Positions 1 to 5,042 of a stretch of DNA of 16,503 nt are shown here, in pieces. The position numbers and the translations under genes are program-made. A model generated the notes under the pieces. It saw only the letters and a list, made by a program, of their open reading frames with translations, ran no database searches and had not been told where the DNA came from. Origin of the DNA: UBA8437 sp963933195 (lineage in GTDB: Bacteria; Planctomycetota; Planctomycetia; Planctomycetales; Planctomycetaceae); assembly GCA_963933195.1 (NCBI GenBank), contig CAWVUS010000101.1:1-16503 (forward strand). Direction: 5' to 3'. The first letter of the stretch is position 1. Every line of letters begins with the position of its first letter.

Positions 1-2
1 AA

Positions 3-356
3 CTCACCGGCGATCAAACTCTCGAGGAACTCGACCAGACCGCCTGCCCCAACTGCGGCATCAGCTTCCGTGAGTTTCGCAGCCAGGGACGACTCGGGTG
101 TCCCCATGACTACACGGAATTCGAGAACGAACTGCTCCCACTGCTGGAGAACATCCACGGCGAGACCCAGCACTGCGGCAAACTGCCAACACGAGCAGCC
201 GATTCCAGTCGCCGCCAGTACGAACTGATTCGTCTTCGCAAGGAACTGCAACTGGCCGTGGCGGCCGAAGACTACGAGACGGCCGCACAACTGCGAGACA
301 CCATCGTCTCACTTGAATCTGACCTCGGACTCAACGACGACCCGACACCCGACTGA
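3..356 (+). CDS. mcsA: McsA-like protein, C-terminal part (5' end outside window)
   Basis: Only the last 117 codons are present; the frame is open to the left edge. Visible in order: a CPNC zinc knuckle at about residues 15-18 of the fragment, the block GRLGCPHDY followed by a TEFENELLPLLENIHG stretch, HCGKLP, and a C-terminal UVR (UvrB/UvrC) motif, LRKELQLAVAAEDYETAAQLRD. This order is that of McsA, the zinc-binding activator and adaptor of the arginine kinase McsB. The gene lies 66 bases upstream of mcsB on the same strand, which supports the call. One oddity: in Firmicute McsA the second knuckle is usually GCxxCY, while here the second Cys is Asp (CPHDY), and a Cys appears later in HCGK. 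Zinc binding by the second knuckle may therefore differ. The family call is firm; full length cannot be judged. Confidence 0.88.
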   Translation, partial: LTGDQTLEELDQTACPNCGISFREFRSQGRLGCPHDYTEFENELLPLLENIHGETQHCGKLPTRAADSSRRQYELIRLRKELQLAVAAEDYETAAQLRDTIVSLESDLGLNDDPTPD

Positions 357-371
357 CCACCTTCCTTCCTC

Positions 372-407
372 GCGGCCGGGTCTGAAACCCGTTTTGAAAC
401 CGGCCGC
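372..407 (+). repeat. Inverted repeat (hairpin) between mcsA and mcsB
   Basis: A perfect 8-base inverted repeat, GCGGCCGG at 372-379 and CCGGCCGC at 400-407, encloses a 20-base loop that itself holds GGG...CCC (378-390). The right arm ends 15 bases before the mcsB start. With a GC-only stem it should fold in RNA. It lacks a following U-tract, so it is not a standard intrinsic terminator. It could attenuate transcription between the two genes, stabilise the 3' end of mcsA RNA, or limit translation of mcsB. The function is inferred. Confidence 0.6.
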
Positions 408-422
408 ACGCGAGACCTTGTT

Positions 423-1490
423 TTGGACCTCGACAGCCTGATCCCCACCAGCGGCTCGTGGCTGCAGGGCACTGGCCCCGACGCAGACATCGTCGTCTCC
501 AGTCGAATCCGGCTCGCCCGCAACCTCGCCCGGTTCCCCTTCATCAGCCGCGCCGACGACGAGTTGCGGCAGGAAATCGAGACCCTGCTTCGGGAACAGG
601 TCATGGGGCTGCCCGACGCCCCCTCGTTTCATTACCTCAACGTCGCCGATCTCGAGTCGATTGACCGCCAGTTTCTTGTCGAACGACAGTTGATCAGCCG
701 CGAACACGCCGACAGCCAGGGGTCACGCGGGGTGGCCATCAGCGACGAGGAACATGTCAGCCTGATGATCAACGAGGAAGACCACCTCCGGATCCAGGTG
801 CTGCAAAGCGGTCTCTCGCTCGATGGCTGCTGGGACCTGATCCAGCAAATCGACGACCAGCTTGACGCCAATCTCACCTTCGCCTTCAACGAACGCCTGG
901 GGTACCTGACGGCTTGCCCAACCAACGTCGGCACCGGAATTCGTGTCAGCGTGATGCTGCACCTGCCGGCCCTTGTGCTCACCAAGGAAATCAACAAGGC
1001 CTTCAACGCGTTACAGAAAATCAACCTCGCTGTTCGGGGCCTCTACGGTGAAGGCAGCCAGGCGATGGGCGATTTCTACCAGATCTCCAACCAGATCACG
1101 CTGGGAAAAAGCGAGCAGCAACTGATCGATGGACTCAAGGACGTCATCCCCAACATCATCAAGTACGAACGAAAAGTCCGGGATGAGCTCGTGAGAAAAA
1201 ATCGTGGGGAACTCCACGATCAGATTTCACGTGCCTACGGCATCCTGCAGACAGCCCAGACGATCAGTTCCGAGGAGACCATGCAACGGCTTTCAAGCGT
1301 TCGCATGGGAATCAATCTCGAATTGATCGACGACCTGGGTATTCCAGCCGTCAACGAATTGTTGATCCACACGCAGCCGGCCCACCTCCAAAAACTCTTC
1401 AACGGCGAACTGGAGGTGCGGGAACGGAACGAGGCGAGAGCCCGTTTCCTGAGACGGAGATTGGCCGAGCGTCGCGGCGAACAGAACTGA
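423..1490 (+). CDS. mcsB: Protein-arginine kinase McsB
   Basis: This 355-aa protein matches the phosphagen-kinase fold enzyme that phosphorylates arginine side chains using ATP; in Firmicutes the mark directs damaged proteins to ClpC-ClpP. Family length is about 360 aa. Visible motifs: the nucleotide-binding SSRIRLARN at 26-34, the catalytic loop NEEDHLRIQ at 117-125, and the active-site Cys in LTACPTNVGTGIR (Cys165). Near the C terminus RNEARA (335-340) sits where Firmicute McsB has the RDxxRA phospho-arginine sensor, so its Asp appears replaced by Asn. The start is TTG at 423: no ATG, GTG or TTG lies in frame between it and the mcsA stop, and the 20 residues before ADIVVSSRIR fit the family. 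No clear Shine-Dalgarno is seen. It probably forms an operon with mcsA; ctsR and clpC are not visible. Confidence 0.95.
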   Translation: MDLDSLIPTSGSWLQGTGPDADIVVSSRIRLARNLARFPFISRADDELRQEIETLLREQVMGLPDAPSFHYLNVADLESIDRQFLVERQLISREHADSQGSRGVAISDEEHVSLMINEEDHLRIQVLQSGLSLDGCWDLIQQIDDQLDANLTFAFNERLGYLTACPTNVGTGIRVSVMLHLPALVLTKEINKAFNALQKINLAVRGLYGEGSQAMGDFYQISNQITLGKSEQQLIDGLKDVIPNIIKYERKVRDELVRKNRGELHDQISRAYGILQTAQTISSEETMQRLSSVRMGINLELIDDLGIPAVNELLIHTQPAHLQKLFNGELEVRERNEARARFLRRRLAERRGEQN

Positions 1491-1499
1491 ATCGCCGCG
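1473..1499. terminator. Candidate bidirectional hairpin between convergent mcsB and thioredoxin-like genes
   Basis: A perfect 8-base inverted repeat, CGCGGCGA at 1473-1480 and TCGCCGCG at 1492-1499, has an 11-base loop that contains the mcsB TGA (1488-1490). On the other strand the stem begins 7 bases after the stop of the convergent gene (1507-1509). The two genes are only 16 bases apart, so one stem could serve both transcripts. No U-run follows on either strand, so classical Rho-independent termination is uncertain; it may instead block exonucleases. Confidence 0.5.
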
Positions 1500-1506
1500 T
1501 CACCGG

Positions 1507-2100
1507 TTAGCTCGCCGACTCGCCAGTGAAATACGCCGGCGAATTGCCTTCCCGCCACTTGATGTTGCAGCCCAGGCTCGGTCGCTGGCTCTCGGTGACC
1601 GGCTGACCCGAGAGAACCGCGTCACAGGCACCTCTCAGGTCCGCCCCCGTCACGGGAATTCCGCTCTCGGGACGACTGTCGTCAAACTGGCCGCGGTAAA
1701 CCAGACGCTGGTCACCATCGAAGACAAAGAAATCGGGAGTGCAGGCAGCCTGGTAAGCCTGGGCCACCGACTGCGACTCGTCGTAAAGATAATTGAAGGT
1801 GTACCCGGCCGACGCCACCTCCTCGGCCATCTTCTCGGGACTGTCATCGGGATGAGTCGCAACGTCGTTGGAATTGATCGCGACAATCGCCACACCCTGC
1901 TCCTGGTACGCCCGTCCAAATTCAGACAACGCCTCGCGAATGTGCACCACGAAAGGGCAATGATTGCAGATGAACGCGACGACCAATGCGGGAGCGTCAT
2001 TGAAATCGGAGAGGCTGACGGCCGCTCCGGAAGAATCGGGAAGAGTGAAGTCCGGGGCGCGGGTGCCCAACTCCAGCATCGTCGACGCGGTCTTGACCAT
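1507..2100 (-). CDS. Thioredoxin-fold / peroxiredoxin-like (AhpC/TSA superfamily) protein
   Basis: A 197-aa single-domain protein. It opens with GTRAPDFTLPDSSG (12-25), then the redox site FICNHCPFV with Cys45 and Cys48, then LVYRGQFDDSRP (133-144), and ends with RPSLGCNIKW (173-182, Cys178). This is the pattern of the PRX_like1 type of thioredoxin-family protein, in which CxxC replaces the single peroxidatic Cys context of AhpC. A thiol-disulfide or peroxide-reducing role is likely, but the substrate is unknown. No signal peptide is seen, so it should be cytoplasmic. The ATG at 2100 is preceded by GAAGAGG (plus-strand 2109-2115) with 8-base spacing, which favours it over the Met at residue 8. 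It lies 95 bases downstream of coaD on the same strand and may be cotranscribed with it. Confidence 0.87.
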   Translation of the reverse strand: MVKTASTMLELGTRAPDFTLPDSSGAAVSLSDFNDAPALVVAFICNHCPFVVHIREALSEFGRAYQEQGVAIVAINSNDVATHPDDSPEKMAEEVASAGYTFNYLYDESQSVAQAYQAACTPDFFVFDGDQRLVYRGQFDDSRPESGIPVTGADLRGACDAVLSGQPVTESQRPSLGCNIKWREGNSPAYFTGESAS

Positions 2101-2195
2101 CGGATGAGCCTCTTCGGTATGCGTTCAGAATGTGCCGACCAGTAGACTGCCCGCCCCCTGTGTTGGCAAGCCTCGCCCTCAGCTCTCGCAACCGC

Positions 2196-2708
2196 TCACG
2201 TCCGGAACTTCTCCAGCAGCGGTTCCACCACCGACTCGGGTACAAACTCGATCAGTTGTTCGGTCGATTCACCACGTCCCATTCCGGCAATCTGCTTGAT
2301 CAGTGTGCTCGAGATGGACGTGTACTGCTCGCTGGCCATCAGGAACACCGTCTCGATGTCTGGGGCCAGGCAGCGGTTGGCTAGCGTCAAAGTGAACTCG
2401 GCTTCAATGTCCGTCAGCGTTCGCATTCCTCGCAGCATCACCGACGCACCACATTGCCTGACAAAATCAACCGCCAGCCCCTCAAAACAGGCCACCTCGA
2501 CGTTGTTCAACGGCGAGACAATCTCCCGTAACAGTTCCAGGCGTTCGTCAGATGAAAACAACGGAGTCTTGCCTGGGTTGATCCCGATTCCGACCGTCAC
2601 CCGACGGAACAAACCGGCTCCCCGCGTGATGATGTCACAGTGCCCCAGCGTCGGCGGATCGAAACTGCCCACGTAGACGGCGTGTCTTTCGTCAAGCATC
2701 TCGGCCAT
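2196..2708 (-). CDS. coaD: Phosphopantetheine adenylyltransferase
   Basis: CoaD transfers AMP from ATP to 4'-phosphopantetheine to give dephospho-CoA, the fourth step of CoA synthesis. With the ATG at 2708 the protein is 170 aa, close to the usual 160-170. It shows the nucleotidyltransferase signature YVGSFDPPTLGH (12-23, the HIGH-like His at 23), LRGMRTLTDIEAEF (92-105) and SEQYTSISSTLIKQ (126-139). The family consensus GSFDPITNGH is changed to PPTLGH, a conservative variant. A GTG at 2714 and an ATG at 2699 are possible alternative starts; none has a strong Shine-Dalgarno. It is divergent from the hsp20 genes across a 406-base spacer. Confidence 0.96.
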   Translation of the reverse strand: MAEMLDERHAVYVGSFDPPTLGHCDIITRGAGLFRRVTVGIGINPGKTPLFSSDERLELLREIVSPLNNVEVACFEGLAVDFVRQCGASVMLRGMRTLTDIEAEFTLTLANRCLAPDIETVFLMASEQYTSISSTLIKQIAGMGRGESTEQLIEFVPESVVEPLLEKFRT

Positions 2709-2960
2709 GCTCACATCTCACTCGGTTCACGTGCCGTTTTTATCGGTGACCGGCAACAATTCACCTCTACAGCATAGCGACCTGACGCATCTCGTCACGA
2801 GACACGGCCCCAGGACAGCCGCCTTCTGCCATTCTGGCAGTGGTCACGGAAGCCCATGCCGCCACCGTCGCCGATACGCCACGAAAAAGACAAAGAACAA
2901 TTCGCACCCACTGCGAGGTTCACATCGCAAGCTGCACAATTACAATGATTTGCGGCAACC

Positions 2961-2982
2961 TGCCAAATTGAGTCTATTGGCA
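2961..2982. promoter_or_regulatory. Inverted repeat, possible operator upstream of hsp20
   Basis: TGCCAA at 2961-2966 and TTGGCA at 2977-2982 are perfect inverted arms around a 10-base A/T-rich centre; flanking CC (2959-2960) and AAGG (2982-2985) extend the symmetry imperfectly. The centre-to-centre distance of 16 bases, about one and a half helical turns, is not typical of every dimeric repressor. It lies 132 bases before the hsp20 ATG in the A/T-rich part of the spacer. Regulatory use is inferred. Confidence 0.3.
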
Positions 2983-3102
2983 AGGTCGCTTCGGAACATC
3001 CTTTGCTATCTACTTACAGAGCCATGGATCACCCCGGTTCACTTCGTTAGGTGGGCCACGGAGATTCCACTGGGGCAAATCGGACACACACGGGACCTCG
3101 AC

Positions 3103-3106
3103 AGGA
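3103..3106 (+). promoter_or_regulatory. Shine-Dalgarno AGGA that sets the first hsp20 start
   Basis: AGGA lies 8 bases before the ATG at 3115. It decides this start over the much longer upstream frame, which runs back into the coaD start region. Confidence 0.6.
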
Positions 3107-3114
3107 CACCGACA

Positions 3115-3555
3115 ATGGCGGTTTTCCGGTTGGGCCAGAGTTGGGACCCACTCCGCGATCTCGAACGCGAGGTCGATCGGCTGTTGCAGAGCGTCAACCT
3201 GACGTTTCACGGCGTCCGTCCCGGCCATAAGTACCCGGCCGTGAACGTTCACGAATCAGCCTCCGAGTACATCTTGACGGCTGAATTGCCAGCGACGGCT
3301 CCCGAAGAACTGGAACTGACGATCGCCAACGGTGTCTTGACGATGACCGGAAACCGGCGAGATGAAGTCGAAATTCCCGAAGAACGATTTCGCCGCCAGG
3401 AGCGACCACGCGGCACGTGGAAGAGGTCGTTGCCATTGCCGGAACGAATCCAGGAGGATCAACTCTCGGCCGACTTCCACAACGGGATGCTGGTGATCCG
3501 ACTCCCCAAGGCTCCGCAGGAAGAACCTCGCCAGATCCCCATCACCAGTGACTGA
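3115..3555 (+). CDS. Small heat-shock protein, Hsp20/alpha-crystallin family (first of two)
   Basis: A 146-aa ATP-independent holdase that would bind unfolding proteins and pass them to ATP-driven chaperones. The N-terminal arm includes WDPLRDLEREVDRLLQSV (10-27), a form common in bacterial class A Hsp20. The alpha-crystallin domain runs from about PAVNVHES (41) through ANGVLTMTGNRR (71-82) to NGMLVIRLPK (123-132), followed by a C-terminal IPI tail (141-143), the I-x-I motif that docks neighbouring subunits. The PG usually found before the second strand is PA here (AELPATAPEEL). The start is ATG 3115, with AGGA 8 bases upstream. The second hsp20 begins 33 bases later in the same frame, so they likely form an operon. 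Confidence 0.95.
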   Translation: MAVFRLGQSWDPLRDLEREVDRLLQSVNLTFHGVRPGHKYPAVNVHESASEYILTAELPATAPEELELTIANGVLTMTGNRRDEVEIPEERFRRQERPRGTWKRSLPLPERIQEDQLSADFHNGMLVIRLPKAPQEEPRQIPITSD

Positions 3556-3588
3556 CTGAACCGGGCCCGATGCCCCGTGGACTTGACC

Positions 3589-4002
3589 ATGTCAACTGAC
3601 CAACCAGACCGATCTCAGCACCTGGTGATGGCCCATCAGACTGATGACTCGACGGCCTCGTCGACCGAGCGGTACGTCTTCACTCCACCGATTGACATCT
3701 TCGAGACGGACGACGGATTGATGTTGCGTGCCGACCTGCCTGGCGTCTCACTCGAATCACTCGAGTTGCAGATCCAGGACAACCGGCTGACACTGTTCGG
3801 CCGTGTCGAAACCGTCTTGCCCGAAGACGCCGTACCACTCCACCGGGAATTCGAAGTGGGGGACTTCCTCCGGTCCTTCATTCTTAGCGACGAGGTCGAT
3901 TACGACCGGATCACGGCGCGTCTCTCGCGAGGCGTGCTCGAAGTCGAACTGCCTCGCGCCGAACAGCCCGAACCCCGTCGCATCCAGGTCAACGCCGACT
4001 AG
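3589..4002 (+). CDS. Small heat-shock protein, Hsp20/alpha-crystallin family (second of two)
   Basis: A 137-aa protein with a different, polar N-terminal arm (STDQPDRSQHLVMAHQTDDS) in place of the amphipathic arm of its neighbour. The alpha-crystallin domain starts near FTPPIDIFETDDGL (31-44), includes RADLPGVSLESLELQI (47-62) and LSRGVLEVELPR (112-123), and ends with IQV (132-134) as the I-x-I/V motif. The ATG at 3589 is preferred; a GTG at 3577 in the same frame is possible, and neither has a clear Shine-Dalgarno. The two proteins differ clearly in sequence and arm, so this is an old pair that may form mixed oligomers rather than a recent duplication. Its TAG interlocks with the stop of the convergent gene. 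Confidence 0.93.
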   Translation: MSTDQPDRSQHLVMAHQTDDSTASSTERYVFTPPIDIFETDDGLMLRADLPGVSLESLELQIQDNRLTLFGRVETVLPEDAVPLHREFEVGDFLRSFILSDEVDYDRITARLSRGVLEVELPRAEQPEPRRIQVNAD

Positions 4003-4009
4003 GGCGTTG
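3990..4009. terminator. Hairpin spanning both stop codons of a convergent gene pair
   Basis: CAACGCC at 3990-3996 and GGCGTTG at 4003-4009 form a perfect 7-base stem around the loop GACTAG. The loop's CTAG (3999-4002) carries the TAG stop of the second hsp20 on the plus strand and the TAG stop of the BFD-like gene on the minus strand. There is no U-tract on either side, so it may be a transcript-end stabiliser or a weak bidirectional terminator. Confidence 0.45.
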
Positions 4010-4316
4010 GCGGTGGAATCGCCCCCGCAGGTGGCGTGCCACCACCGTCACTGATGTAATCGCCCCGCTGCCGCGCGTATTCCTGGGGCGTCAAATCCTT
4101 GTTGGCCGCCCCGTCAACGGTCTCGCCACTTCCCTCGGCAAAGAACTTCTTCAAGAACGGAACACACCAGCCACAACCGGAACCCGCCCCACCGCATTCA
4201 CTGACCTGGCTCGCACGTCGCGGCTGGGTGATCCGAATGAAGTTGACGATTTTCCGCTTCGGGATGTGGAAGCAGTAACAGATCGTGTCATCGAGGTCCA
4301 AGAGAAGCGGCTCCAT
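3999..4316 (-). CDS. BFD-like [2Fe-2S]-binding protein
   Basis: A 105-aa protein with the cysteine pattern of the bacterioferritin-associated ferredoxin fold: Cys13 and Cys15 (ICYCFHIP), then Cys48 and Cys51 (SGCGWC), with one more at Cys41. A BFD domain occupies about residues 10-58 and would hold one [2Fe-2S] cluster. In characterised Bfd the cluster passes electrons to bacterioferritin to release iron; in other proteins the domain is a cofactor or electron-transfer module. The remaining 45 residues are a flexible Gly/Pro-rich tail ending PPPTP. No bacterioferritin gene is visible here, so the Bfd role is not assumed. The start lies inside the 3' end of the upstream STN gene (29-base overlap), which suggests coupled translation as the last gene of the operon. 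Confidence 0.82.
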   Translation of the reverse strand: MEPLLLDLDDTICYCFHIPKRKIVNFIRITQPRRASQVSECGGAGSGCGWCVPFLKKFFAEGSGETVDGAANKDLTPQEYARQRGDYISDGGGTPPAGAIPPPTP

Positions 4317-5028
4317 TATTGGTCAGCACGATCAGAACGTAGCCGTCGTGGACCTGGTGGGTCAATCCGGTGGATTCGAGTGCTGCGTCCAGAATTCCAC
4401 CAGCGCTGGTCTTTTTCAAATCCAACTCAACGGTCTTCGCCAGCCGACTGTCTCCGACCAGGCTCTTGTCGATTCTCAGGTCCACTCCACCGAGTTGCCC
4501 AACCTCGCGCAACACTTGTCGGAGTTTGACCGGCCCCTGTTGCACGTATCGCTTGATGGGCAGTTTCAGTGCTTCCCGAATTTCGCGAGCCGATCGAAGG
4601 CGAGACCGAGGCTCCGGCCGACTCGGCGGCTTGGGTTTCGCGACCGCTCGGGGAACCCCGGCGTCAGGCTGGGGATGTTTCACCGGCTTGGCGACAGGTG
4701 CCTTCCCACCGGATTTCGGGCGAACAGCTGGATTGGCCGAGGGCGATTTCACCTTGGGTTTTTGCACCGGCGCGACAACCGGCTGGCTCTCCTTTGCGTC
4801 GGCCACAACGGGCCTCGGCCTGGTGATCCGCTCAGGTTCCGGGGCTGCAGCAGGACCGGCCACAACCGGAGGATTGGGTTGTGGCCTCGGGCCCGCGACC
4901 ACTGGTTTCACTGTCCGAGCAACCTCGGTCGCATCCCCTGACAAAAACAAGAACAGCAACAGCCCTCCCAATCCCAGAGACACGGCCCAGGCAACGAGCA
5001 TCGGTGAAACAGTTTCGAGACGGAACAT
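4288..5028 (-). CDS. Membrane-anchored protein with Pro/Val repeats and a C-terminal STN-like domain
   Basis: A 246-aa protein. Residues about 9-30 form one hydrophobic span that should act as an uncleaved signal anchor. Residues 35-145 are low-complexity, rich in Pro, Lys, Ala and Val, with a recurring PVVA unit (four visible copies, twice as PVVAGP); such linkers can span the periplasm. The C-terminal part, about 150-236 (REALKLPIKRYVQQGPVKLRQ onward, with GVDLRIDKSL, TVELDLKKTSAGGILDAAL and HDGYVLIVL), has the strand-helix-strand layout of the secretin/TonB short N-terminal domain. It lies 14 bases after the zinc-ribbon/STN gene and overlaps the BFD gene. No secretin or TonB receptor is present, so the STN label describes the fold only. 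I do not know the function. Confidence 0.7.
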   Translation of the reverse strand: MFRLETVSPMLVAWAVSLGLGGLLLFLFLSGDATEVARTVKPVVAGPRPQPNPPVVAGPAAAPEPERITRPRPVVADAKESQPVVAPVQKPKVKSPSANPAVRPKSGGKAPVAKPVKHPQPDAGVPRAVAKPKPPSRPEPRSRLRSAREIREALKLPIKRYVQQGPVKLRQVLREVGQLGGVDLRIDKSLVGDSRLAKTVELDLKKTSAGGILDAALESTGLTHQVHDGYVLIVLTNNGAASLGPR

Positions 5029-5042
5029 GCACTGGCACCGGA

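Larger units (their letters stand above)
2709..3114. promoter_or_regulatory. Long divergent spacer between coaD and the hsp20 pair
   Basis: This 406-base stretch separates coaD (minus) from the first hsp20 (plus). The frame leading into hsp20 happens to be open through it from 2707, but the residues resemble no chaperone N terminus, and the ATG at 3115 has its own AGGA. The segment about 2880-3015 is visibly richer in A and T than its surroundings and holds an inverted repeat, so promoters for the heat-shock genes most likely lie there. I found no perfect CIRCE (TTAGCACTC-N9-GAGTGCTAA) and no convincing sigma-32-like site. Confidence 0.5.

Noticed and set aside
2961..2982. The inverted repeat as a CIRCE element for HrcA
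   Set aside because: The arm sequence and spacing do not match TTAGCACTC-N9-GAGTGCTAA; it is listed only as an unassigned possible operator.
2707..3114. Open frame extending hsp20 upstream by 136 codons
   Set aside because: The encoded residues are compositionally odd and unlike any Hsp20 arm, the stretch overlaps the divergent coaD start, and the ATG at 3115 has an AGGA 8 bases upstream.
3999..4316. Calling the BFD-like gene bfd proper
   Set aside because: No bacterioferritin gene is nearby, and the long Gly/Pro-rich tail is not typical of Bfd; the cysteine pattern alone does not fix the partner.
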